A stretch of 38,214 bases of DNA from CAYQTE01 sp964420285 (GTDB lineage: Bacteria > Planctomycetota > Phycisphaerae > Tepidisphaerales > Tepidisphaeraceae): assembly GCA_964420285.1 (NCBI GenBank), contig CAYQTE010000046.1, positions 1-38,214 on the forward strand. The letters run 5' to 3'. Numbering within the stretch: position 1 is the first letter of the stretch; the number at the start of each line of letters is the position of its first letter. The notes under the pieces are model-generated. The model made no database searches and was not told the DNA's origin. It saw only the letters and a list, made by a program, of their open reading frames with translations. The position numbers and the translations under genes were made by a program. This document shows positions 25,151 through 32,023 of the stretch, in pieces.

Positions 25151-25187
25151 AAAAAGCGGGGGTCGCTCCCTCCGAGACAACCCCCGC
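25151..25187 (-). terminator. Terminator of the response regulator gene
   Basis: GCGGGGGT (25156-25163) and ACCCCCGC (25180-25187) form a perfect 8-bp stem with a 16-base loop. On the minus strand it is followed by five T (25155-25151) and lies about 30 bases after the stop of the regulator gene. Confidence 0.78.
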
Positions 25188-25217
25188 CCACATACGTCTT
25201 TTAATTGGCTGTGGCGA

Positions 25218-25799
25218 TCAATACACCACGGCCATCGCGTCCTCGATCGACTCGATCACCTGGCGGACGTGGAACGGCTTCTTGAGGAATCCGTCGAATC
25301 CGACGGCCGACAATCCGCGCGATTCGTCCTCGGTCATCTTGCCGCTCATGGCGATGACCTTGGTCAGTTGCAGATCGGGATTGCTCTTGACCTGCTTGCA
25401 GACCTCGCGCCCGTCGACATCCGACAGGTGCATGTCCAGCAGAATCACGTGCGGCCGGAATTTTTCCGCGGTCAATCCGGCCGCGAATCCGCCGTTGGTC
25501 ACCTCGACCTCGTACTTGGCTTCGTCTTCCAGGATCTTTTCCAGGACTTCGACAATGTCCTGTTCGCTGTCCACGATCAGCACGCGCGTGCAGCCGCTCA
25601 TCAGGCCGTTGAGCGGCATGCCGTGCTGTTTCATGAACCGGATCAACTGGTTGAGGGGAATCCGCCGGTCCTTGGAGCCGGGGATTCGATAGCCGTGCAG
25701 CGCGCCGCTGTCGAACCACTTGCTCACGGTGCGCGGCGCCACGTTGCAAATCTTGGCGACCTCGCCGGTCGTCAGAACATCTTTCTTCGCGGTGCTCAT
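25218..25799 (-). CDS. Response regulator with N-terminal excisionase/MerR-type HTH and C-terminal receiver
   Basis: A 193-residue protein. Residues about 8-55 are a BldC/excisionase-like winged helix (LTTGEVAKICNVAPRTVSKW; GYRIPGSKDRRIPLNQLIRF). Residues about 71-190 are a full receiver: acidic Asp77 (LIVDSEQD), phosphoacceptor Asp122 (VILLDMHLSDVDG), Ser152 (IAMSGK) and Lys174 (FLKKPF) are all present, so it should be phosphorylated. The order is the reverse of most response regulators. I start it at the ATG at 25799, with AGGAGAG about ten bases upstream, not at one 20 codons earlier. No histidine kinase is nearby; the target genes are unknown. Confidence 0.88.
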   Translation of the reverse strand: MSTAKKDVLTTGEVAKICNVAPRTVSKWFDSGALHGYRIPGSKDRRIPLNQLIRFMKQHGMPLNGLMSGCTRVLIVDSEQDIVEVLEKILEDEAKYEVEVTNGGFAAGLTAEKFRPHVILLDMHLSDVDGREVCKQVKSNPDLQLTKVIAMSGKMTEDESRGLSAVGFDGFLKKPFHVRQVIESIEDAMAVVY

Positions 25800-26108
25800 T
25801 GTTGCATTCTCTCCTGGGCGTCGGCGTTTTGGGCCGGCGGACTTCATTGCTGGCGACACTTCTTTATCGACTGCCCGCGCCGATCCTTTAGATCGATTGC
25901 GCAGTTTTTGCCGATGCCCCGGAAAGAACTGGCGGCGACGAATTTATCGGGCCGCGCGATCCTGCCGGTCGCGCCGTCTGCACGGCCTATAACCGCCCGT
26001 TCCCGCCCCGCGTGACACTGCCGTCGCCGGAGCTTGCGTCCGCCGCCCCGTTGTGATCCGACCCGCGATGCGGTACACCATGCTTCGCGCCGATGTGGAG
26101 CGCTTGCC
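25800..26108. other. Divergent intergenic region
   Basis: This 309-base stretch between the response regulator and the glycosyltransferase must hold both promoters. I see no ORF with a ribosome binding site, no repeat and no clear hairpin. A GATCCTTTAGATC palindrome near 25886 is the only symmetric site and could be an operator. Confidence 0.4.
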
Positions 26109-27467
26109 ATGCACGTTTTATTCGTTCATCAGAACTTCCCCGCCCAGTTCGGACCCATCGCCCGCGCGCTGGTCCGCAAAAATGGCTGGCAATGCACCTT
26201 CGTCAGCCAGGCCCCGCCCGGAATTACCGACGGAATCGAAAACATCCGCTATGCCATCACCGGCGGCGCCACCCGGCAAACCCACTTCTGCTCCCGCACG
26301 TTCGAAAACGGAGTCTGGCATTGCGATGCCATTCATGATGCACTCAAGGCCCGGCCGGATATCCGGCCCGACCTGATTGTCGGACATTCCGGATTTGGCA
26401 CGACGCTCTTTCTGCGCGAGCTGTATCCCAAGACCCCGATCGTGAATTTGTTTGAGTTTTTTTATCATCCGCACGGCCCGGACAGCGACATGGATTTCCG
26501 TCGCGATCTGGGGTGGGATTTGCCGCAGGAGAAATATTTCCGCGCGTATTGCCGCAACGCGATGATCCTGCTCGATCTGCAGAACTGCCACGCCGGCTAT
26601 TGCCCGACCGATTTCCAGCGGCAGTGCTTTCCGCGCCAGTACACGCCGAAACTCCGCACCATTTTCGACGGCATCGATCGCGAGGTGTTCCAAAGCCACG
26701 GCGATTCGCTGCGTCCGCCCCCGGCCGCGCGGTCGCCGCGCCGCATCGCCGGCATCGATGTCCCGCCGCAGGCCCGCGTCGTCACCTACGTCTCGCGCGG
26801 ATTCGAATCCATGCGCGGCTTCGATATTTTCATGCGCTCCACACGCATCATCGCCCGCGAAGTCCCCGAGGCCGTTTTCATCGTCATCGGCTCTGACCGC
26901 ATCGTCTACGGCGGCGATGAACAATTTCTCGACGGCCGCACCTTCAAGGAATGGGTGCTCTCCCGCGATGACTATGACCTGTCGCGTTACCACTTTGTCG
27001 GCCGGCTGAGCGAAGCCGATCTGGCCGTCGCCCTGGCCTCGACCGATCTGCACATGTATCTGACGGTGCCGTTTGTCGTTTCCTGGAGCATGATGGATGC
27101 GCTCAGTTGCGGCGCGGTGGTGCTGGGTTCGTCGACATCGCCGGTGAAGGAAATGATCCGCGACGGGCACAACGGCCTGCTGGCCGATTTCTTCAGCCCC
27201 GAGGAATTCGCCCGCAAAGCGGTGGCCGTGTTGCGCGATCCGGCCGCGTTTCGCCCGCTGGGCCGCGCCGCCGAGCTACTCATCCAGAACCGCTACAGCA
27301 TTGACGCGGTGCTGCCGCAGATGGCAAAGCTGTACGAACAATCCGCCGCCGGGGTTCCTCCCACCGAGGCCGAGGCCCAGCCCGTTTCCGCGGTGGCCGC
27401 CGTCGATCCGCAGGAGGTCATACTTTCGGTCCGTCCCCCCGCCAGGCGCTCGCCGTTCCGGGGGTGA
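26109..27467 (+). CDS. GT4-family (group 1) glycosyltransferase
   Basis: A 452-residue GT-B fold enzyme. The N-terminal domain opens with HVLFVHQNFPAQFGPIARAL, typical of the acceptor-binding half. The C-terminal nucleotide-sugar domain contains VVTYVSRGFESMRGFDIFMR near 230-249, VGRLSEADLAVALASTDLHM near 298-317, and DALSCGAVVLGSSTSPVKEM with DGHNGLLADFFSPEEFARKA near 336-375. This is the GT4 pattern, although the usual E(x7)E pair is altered (SWSMMDALSCG). Sugar donor and acceptor are unknown; neighbours do not form a polysaccharide cluster. The ATG at 26109 fits the family start; GGAGCGCTTGCC lies before it. Confidence 0.85.
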   Translation: MHVLFVHQNFPAQFGPIARALVRKNGWQCTFVSQAPPGITDGIENIRYAITGGATRQTHFCSRTFENGVWHCDAIHDALKARPDIRPDLIVGHSGFGTTLFLRELYPKTPIVNLFEFFYHPHGPDSDMDFRRDLGWDLPQEKYFRAYCRNAMILLDLQNCHAGYCPTDFQRQCFPRQYTPKLRTIFDGIDREVFQSHGDSLRPPPAARSPRRIAGIDVPPQARVVTYVSRGFESMRGFDIFMRSTRIIAREVPEAVFIVIGSDRIVYGGDEQFLDGRTFKEWVLSRDDYDLSRYHFVGRLSEADLAVALASTDLHMYLTVPFVVSWSMMDALSCGAVVLGSSTSPVKEMIRDGHNGLLADFFSPEEFARKAVAVLRDPAAFRPLGRAAELLIQNRYSIDAVLPQMAKLYEQSAAGVPPTEAEAQPVSAVAAVDPQEVILSVRPPARRSPFRG

Positions 27468-27566
27468 TTTGCGCGGCGCGAGCGGCCGAGCGGTATTTTC
27501 CGCTTATTCGAGTAGTTGAGGGCAGCGCCGGCGGGAGTGTTAGCCGCAAGCGGAGTAGTCTCGCGG

Positions 27567-27971
27567 ATGATGCGACGAATGATCAAGTTGCTGGTCGACA
27601 TCTCGCGCGGGCGATTCCTCTTGATTCTGTTCCTGCCCGCCATCATGTTGGATATCGCAGGTTTCATTTTGGATTTGATCACGCATTCCGATGGTCGGGG
27701 CATCATCAGATCAATCGGCATCGCCTTGATGTGCGCCTACGGGGTTCTTATTCTCGCGGCCTTTGCTGCGAGGTTCCTTGCCTCGATACAGCCCAAACCG
27801 GGCCATTGCCGTCGCTGCGGTTACGATCTTCGCGCCACGCCCAACCGCTGTCCTGAATGCGGTCTCCTGGTCAATGAATCCACGGTAATTTCGGGTGAAG
27901 AAACACGCGACGAAAACCCCCGCCGATCTGTCAACGGTGCCGGCCACCAAGAACCTAAACAGGATCAATGA
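27567..27971 (+). CDS. Small membrane protein with a planctomycete-type zinc ribbon
   Basis: A 134-residue protein: a basic N-terminus (MMRRMIKLLVDISRGRF), two membrane segments at about 17-37 (FLLILFLPAIMLDIAGFIL) and 52-73 (SIGIALMCAYGVLILAAFAA), then a cytoplasmic CRRCGYDLRATPNRCPECG zinc ribbon at about 82-100 with two CxxC pairs. I associate this ribbon with many membrane proteins in planctomycetes; its role is not known to me. The tail is charged and Gln/Asn-rich. The ATG at 27567 lies about 11 bases after GGAG; an upstream in-frame start near 27516 would add 17 residues without a binding site. Confidence 0.78.
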   Translation: MMRRMIKLLVDISRGRFLLILFLPAIMLDIAGFILDLITHSDGRGIIRSIGIALMCAYGVLILAAFAARFLASIQPKPGHCRRCGYDLRATPNRCPECGLLVNESTVISGEETRDENPRRSVNGAGHQEPKQDQ

Positions 27972-27992
27972 TGTTTGTGTCGTGACCCGAGT

Positions 27993-28187
27993 CTATGTCA
28001 ACTTCTTGTTTCGCCTACGCCGCGGCGAACCGGACCTGAGAGCATTGGCATCGACGATCTTGCCCCGGCGCATCACGATGAAGGGCGCTCCTGTTTCGAC
28101 CGCCAGCCGCTTGGCCCGGCGGGCAGCGCGGCGAAGCGCCGCAAGGGCGCCGGCGATCTCGGGATCAATACTCCTTATCTCTTTCAC
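27993..28187 (-). CDS. Small antitoxin-like partner of a zeta/ABC-type ATPase toxin
   Basis: A 64-residue protein from GTG at 28187: MKEIRSIDPEIAGALAALRR, then AARRAKRLAVETGAPFIVMR RGKIVD and a very basic tail. I recall this layout (helix, then T.TP.vv.rdGkiv) as the small protein that usually accompanies COG4185 zeta-like kinases. AAGGAG is eight bases before the GTG, and the GTG overlaps the stop of the decayed zeta gene by four bases (GTGA). It looks intact while the toxin frame is broken. DNA binding or direct toxin inhibition are both possible; neither is shown. Confidence 0.7.
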   Translation of the reverse strand: MKEIRSIDPEIAGALAALRRAARRAKRLAVETGAPFIVMRRGKIVDANALRSGSPRRRRNKKLT

Positions 28188-28713
28188 GGATTCGCTCCTT
28201 CTTGAAGAAACTGTGGCACAGCTCCTGTGTTGTCGTACATCTCCCAATTGTTCACAAGCCCGCGGTAGATGATATGGAAGTTCCTCAATCCCGCGTCAAA
28301 GCGGCGTCTGACGACCACCTCGGGAACATTGTGCCCCGCCGGTTTGCACCCGTGCCGCAACGCGGGCTACGGCCATGTCGGCCGAAGGGGAGGCTCAGAA
28401 ACACCAGCTTCACGTGGTATCCGGCCTGCCGCCAAGTCGGGATATGCCGCGCATAATTCAACCCACTCAGCGTCGTCTCGAACGCGAAGCTCTCCCGCCT
28501 CCGCACGCGGCCGGCGATCTGGCCGAGCATGATCTTGCCGGCCTCCAAGGCGGCCCGCTCCGGCGCAAATGGCGATAATCCGCGAGCGATCAAATCCGCG
28601 TTGATGAAGTCCGGGCATCCGGCTTCATTGGGCAGGAACTCCTCGGCAAACGTCGTCTTCCCCGCGCCCCTGGGGCCGCTGCAACCGTCGCAGCTCGCGG
28701 CGAAGTTCGGCCT
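28184..28713 (-). pseudogene. Zeta-toxin-like kinase (COG4185), broken by two frameshifts and lacking a start
   Basis: Read across three frames, the minus strand gives the whole family: SGPRGAGKTTFAEEFLP (P-loop), DFINADLIARGLSPFAPERA, FAFETTLSGLNYARHIPTW, YHVKLVFLSLP, then after a shift SADMAVARVAARVQTGG, then after another shift HNVPEVVVRRRFDAGLRNFH and MYDNTGAVPQFLQEGANP. Each shift is one extra base in a run of four: CCCC (plus-strand 28387-28390) and GGGG (plus-strand 28334-28337). No ATG, GTG or TTG exists between an in-frame TAA (28716-28714) and the P-loop; AGG occupies the expected start. Intact members phosphorylate UDP-N-acetylglucosamine or similar targets. Sequencing error in homopolymers could explain the shifts but not the missing start. 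Confidence 0.85.
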
Positions 28714-29869
28714 TTAGCTGGGCCTCGGTGGGAACGTGGAGTTGGTAACGACTGGCGAAGACGTTCTTGCGATATCGTTTTCCCAACGTGTAGCGCACCA
28801 CCGCCTCGTTCTTGTCCGTGCAGAGGATCAATCCGAGAGTCGGATGGTCGCCGGCCGACCGGCGTTCGTTGTCGTAATAATTGACGTACAGTTGGAGCTG
28901 TCCCAAGTCCTGATGCATGAGCTTGCCCACCTTCAGATCGATCAGCACGAAGCATTTCAAGATGGTGTGATAGAACACAAGGTCAATGTAGAAATGGTCT
29001 CCATCGATGGTGATGCGCTCCTGTCTGGCGACGAACGCAAACCCCCTGCCCATCTCCAGCAGGAACGCGCGCAGGTTTTCGATCAACGCCTCTTCCAAGT
29101 CGCTCTCCACGAGTTTGGGGGATTCCGGCAATCCGAGGAATTCCATCACCATCGGATCCTTGAACAGGTCGGTTGGTTTCTGAACTTCATGGCCCTTTTT
29201 CGCCAGTCGAAGCAGTCCTTTCTTGTCCTTGCTCAGCGCCAGCCGTTCGTAGAGCAGGCTGTTGATCTGCCGTTCCAACTCGCGGGCCGACCAACCGTTC
29301 TTGATGGTTTCGATCTCGTAAAATGATCGTGACTCTTGGTTCTCGACGCGAAGGAGCGTGCGGTAATGAGTCCAAGAAAAGCTTGCATGCAACTGGCCGG
29401 GGCGCCAAGACTCCCGATAGGCCGGATCGGATATGTTTGCGAAACCTAATTGGCCACGCGCTGCGTGACTTTTCCCGGGCGGAACCGCCGACCCCGGCAA
29501 TAGGCCACGCGCTTCGCGCCGAATCTCGTTTGATTTTGATTCCAGCATCGGCAATTCAACATGCATCGCGTATTGTTTCTTCAAAAGCGATGGATAGCTC
29601 AGGTAAAAGGCCCGAATGTATTTGAGCGCCGAGACCGAAAACCCGCCGCCCAAGTCCTTTCTCAGCCTGCGCGAGAGATTGGTAAGCAACTGCTCGCCGT
29701 AGTTGGCGCGGTCCTCCCCTCTCTGTTCCTCCTCCACAATCTCCTGCCCGATCAGCCAGTTGGCGACCACCTGCGTCGTGTTTACCGACCGTGCCACAGT
29801 CGATCGCGCCGATTCGAGGATGCCCCGAATACGGGCATAGAGCGAACCGCTTCTTCTCGCCGCCGTCAT
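28625..29869 (-). CDS. yhcG: YhcG-family (DUF1016) PDDEXK nuclease
   Basis: A 414-residue protein. DUF1016_N spans about residues 8-95 (TTQVVANWLIGQEIVEEEQR; NLSRRLRKDLGGGFSVSALK). The nuclease-like DUF1016 domain spans about 155-385 (SWTHYRTLLRVENQESRSFY; FVARQERITIDGDHFYIDLV; FVLIDLKVGKLMHQDLGQLQ, with the D..E/D-x-K core). Between residues about 100 and 160 there is an insert of roughly 45 residues absent from the members I know. The last 22 residues (QRPQGRGEDDVCRGVPAQ) run out of frame over the P-loop of the broken zeta gene, so the natural stop seems lost. The start overlaps the ydjM-like stop by four bases (ATGA). Homologues are linked to DNA processing or defence islands; the role here is unproven. 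Confidence 0.85.
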   Translation of the reverse strand: MTAARRSGSLYARIRGILESARSTVARSVNTTQVVANWLIGQEIVEEEQRGEDRANYGEQLLTNLSRRLRKDLGGGFSVSALKYIRAFYLSYPSLLKKQYAMHVELPMLESKSNEIRREARGLLPGSAVPPGKSHAARGQLGFANISDPAYRESWRPGQLHASFSWTHYRTLLRVENQESRSFYEIETIKNGWSARELERQINSLLYERLALSKDKKGLLRLAKKGHEVQKPTDLFKDPMVMEFLGLPESPKLVESDLEEALIENLRAFLLEMGRGFAFVARQERITIDGDHFYIDLVFYHTILKCFVLIDLKVGKLMHQDLGQLQLYVNYYDNERRSAGDHPTLGLILCTDKNEAVVRYTLGKRYRKNVFASRYQLHVPTEAQLKAELRRELRRLQRPQGRGEDDVCRGVPAQ

Positions 29870-30423
29870 TTGTCCTCCTCGACCTGGGAAATCTCGGCCT
29901 TCCTACCGGCCAGCAACTCCAAAAGCTCCCGATCCAGATTCGGCATGATCGCCTCCAGCGGCGTGCGCCGTTCTCTGGCGGCAATCAGGATCGTCCACGC
30001 GAGCAGCGCGCCCGCGATCGTCAGGTTCTGCCAGGAATAAAACGCCCACGAAAATCGGGTGTTGTCGCCGCACCAATTCGAGAACGGCCAGAAATAGTAA
30101 ATCCCCCAATGCGGGCCGGAGCCGAAAACGTCCATGGCCAGATGCAGATGAAACTCGACCGCGTAGAGCACGAACGATCCGATCTTCGCCGGCGAATATG
30201 CCGCCATCGCCAGGCAGACGATCACGCAAAACGGCAGGTTGTGGCATGCCTTGTGATGCCAGTTCCAAAAGGCGTCGGGGCCGAAAATCCAGCTCAGGTA
30301 GGTCACGCCGTCCAAATCGGGCACCGCCGCGGCGACCACGCAGAACAGCCGCTGGCGCGGCGTCAACCCCGGCAGGAGATTGGCGGTACACCATCCGGCC
30401 ATGAGATGTATGGGCACTTGCAT
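29866..30423 (-). CDS. YdjM-like membrane-bound metal-dependent hydrolase
   Basis: A 185-residue protein with several membrane segments and the conserved polar motifs of the YdjM / DUF457-like group: IHLMAG near residue 5, VPDLDGV near 34-40, WNWHHKACHNLPF near 53-65 and EFHLHLAMDVF near 89-99. His and Asp residues in these motifs should bind metal at the membrane. E. coli YdjM is an SOS-controlled inner membrane protein; other members are annotated as hydrolases without a known substrate. GGAG lies eight bases before the ATG at 30423. It is the first gene of the ydjM-yhcG-zeta-antitoxin run, but a functional link is not evident. Confidence 0.8.
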   Translation of the reverse strand: MQVPIHLMAGWCTANLLPGLTPRQRLFCVVAAAVPDLDGVTYLSWIFGPDAFWNWHHKACHNLPFCVIVCLAMAAYSPAKIGSFVLYAVEFHLHLAMDVFGSGPHWGIYYFWPFSNWCGDNTRFSWAFYSWQNLTIAGALLAWTILIAARERRTPLEAIMPNLDRELLELLAGRKAEISQVEEDK

Positions 30424-30478
30424 AAGACCGGCTCCGCGCGAATTGGCCTTGATCGGCCGCTGGTCGGCAATGATCGGG

Positions 30479-30575
30479 TGCGCGACTCAAACGGCGGTGC
30501 TCTCTTTTCCCCCTCTCCCTGAGTACAGGGAGAGAGGACAGGAGGCAGACCGCCGTTTTGAGTCACACGCCCGCG
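30479..30575. repeat. Nested inverted repeat carrying the CCCTCTCCCTG hairpin
   Basis: The inner hairpin CTCTCCCTG-AGTA-CAGGGAGAG (30513-30534) is a second copy of the element at 3935-3960. It is framed by an outer inverted repeat: GACTCAAACGGCGGT (about 30484-30498) and ACCGCCGTTTTGAGTC (about 30551-30566), with weaker symmetry continuing outward (ATGATCG on both sides). The whole could fold into a cruciform of about 90 bases between the divergent ydjM-like and FKBP genes. Confidence 0.75.
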
Positions 30576-30681
30576 ATCATCATACAGGCTGCCAGTGGCT
30601 TGCGTCGAGAATCGCCCGCCGTATGATGGCTTGCCGTGCCTCGCCCGTTGGCGCGGCGCGAGTCGATTTAGCGAGGAAATG

Positions 30682-31257
30682 ATGGGAATTCGAGCTTGGG
30701 GTTTATCGAGTCTGGCGGCGGTCGCGGTTTTGTCGGCCGGATTTGCCGTTCATGCCGCCGATCCAACGTCACTACCGGCCGATCTGATGAATCTCGCCAA
30801 CAACGCGGCGACCAAAGCGATCAGCGAGATTCCCGGCATGGCTGCCCCGACCACGCAGGCCACGACGCAGGCGGCGTCTCGACCGGCCGGCATTCTGCTG
30901 GGATCGGGTGTCATCATCACCAATACCGCCAGCGGTGGCGGCGCGCAGGCGGACGATACGGTCTATATTCTGTACACCGGGCGCGTGCAGTCGACCGGCG
31001 CCGTGTTCGACTCGTCCAACGATCATCGCCCGGTTCAGCCGATGCGTTTCACGCTGGGCCCCAGCGGCGGCGTGCTGCCCGGCTTTTGGGAGGGGATCAT
31101 CGGAATGCAGATCGGCGACAAGCGCACGATCGACATCCCCCCGCAGTTGGCCTACGGCGCCAATCCGCCAACCGCCAAAATCCCGCCCAACGCGGCTTTG
31201 GAATTCGATGTCCAATTGGTCGGCATAACCCGGCCGCTGCCGGCCGCCGGCAAGTAG
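30682..31257 (+). CDS. Exported FKBP-type peptidyl-prolyl isomerase (first of two)
   Basis: A 191-residue precursor with a signal peptide (GLSSLAAVAVLSAGFAVHA, cleavage likely before ADP). A linker rich in Thr/Ala/Gln follows, then one FKBP domain at about residues 85-185: YILYTGRVQSTGAVFDSSND, LPGFWEGIIGMQIGDKRTID, PPQLAYGANPP and ALEFDVQLVGI. The FDSS and AYG positions are kept, but the active-site Trp (W59 of FKBP12, in GWEEG) is replaced: here the order is GFWEG. It should fold proline-containing proteins in the periplasm. Two adjacent ATGs exist (30679, 30682); the second is better spaced from GAGGA. The next FKBP gene follows after 11 bases. Confidence 0.88.
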   Translation: MGIRAWGLSSLAAVAVLSAGFAVHAADPTSLPADLMNLANNAATKAISEIPGMAAPTTQATTQAASRPAGILLGSGVIITNTASGGGAQADDTVYILYTGRVQSTGAVFDSSNDHRPVQPMRFTLGPSGGVLPGFWEGIIGMQIGDKRTIDIPPQLAYGANPPTAKIPPNAALEFDVQLVGITRPLPAAGK

Positions 31258-31268
31258 GGGAGTAACCC

Positions 31269-31796
31269 ATGAAGGCCTTTGCAACACGATTGTCGACAGG
31301 TGGGCTTGTCGTATTGGTGGCGTTTGCGGCCGTGTGGTCTGCGCGGCGTTCCTCCGCCGCCGACCCAACGCCGATGCCGCTGACGGCGACAACAGAGAAT
31401 GTTGATCTGGGCCTGGCCACCGCCGCGCCCGCGACGCGCACCTGGGCCACGACCGAAGGCGTCATCATCGGTTCGTACGGCGCCCCCGATGTGGTGGCGC
31501 AAAACGGGGATATCGTTGCGGTGGATTACATCGGGCGGCTCGCCAAGGATGGAACGATTTTCGATGCCTCGTACAAACACAATCCGCCGGATGCGCTGGT
31601 CTTCAAGCTGGGCAATGGGCAGGTCATCAAGGGATGGGAATTGGGAATTGTGGGAATGCACATCGGCGAGATTCGCAAGCTGAAGATTCCGCCGGAATTG
31701 GCTTACGGCAAGGCCGGGACCAAGGACGGCACAATCCCTGCGGATGCCACGTTGGAATTCATGGTGAAGCTGGTGGGACTTCGCAAGGCCCAATAG
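31269..31796 (+). CDS. Exported FKBP-type peptidyl-prolyl isomerase (second of two)
   Basis: A 175-residue precursor. Signal peptide LVVLVAFAAVWSARRSSA, then a short linker and an FKBP domain at about 75-174: VAVDYIGRLAKDGTIFDASY, VIKGWELGIVGMHIGEIRKL, PPELAYGKAG and ATLEFMVKLVGL. Unlike its upstream paralogue it keeps the canonical active-site Trp (KGWELG), so it is the more likely active isomerase. GGGGAGTAACCC precedes the ATG. The pair arose by tandem duplication or sits as a co-transcribed set; they share the signal-peptide style and domain but differ in linker and active site, which points to separate substrates. Confidence 0.9.
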   Translation: MKAFATRLSTGGLVVLVAFAAVWSARRSSAADPTPMPLTATTENVDLGLATAAPATRTWATTEGVIIGSYGAPDVVAQNGDIVAVDYIGRLAKDGTIFDASYKHNPPDALVFKLGNGQVIKGWELGIVGMHIGEIRKLKIPPELAYGKAGTKDGTIPADATLEFMVKLVGLRKAQ

Positions 31797-31985
31797 TGGC
31801 GACGCCGGCAGGCTACGGGGGAAACTTCGCATTTTCCACGCAACTGATAGGGGACTCCGCGCGTATTGATATTGGCGAAGAACGGTGGAAAACGACGAAT
31901 TTGCGGGATTTGCACGCGGAATGTGTGGGCCTCGCGAGGTGTTCAATTCGCAAGTGCTTTGCCATCAAGTAGTTGCAGCGAAAAT

Positions 31986-32014
31986 TTGAAAGAACACCGC
32001 AACCTCGGTACAAT
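31986..32014 (+). promoter_or_regulatory. Promoter placing transcription start at or next to the folC ATG
   Basis: TTGAAA (31986-31991), a 17-base spacer and TACAAT (32009-32014, 5/6 match) lie so close to the ATG at 32024 that only nine bases (GGTCGAACG) separate the -10 box from it. No Shine-Dalgarno sequence fits, so the message should be leaderless or nearly so. Confidence 0.68.
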
Positions 32015-32023
32015 GGTCGAACG

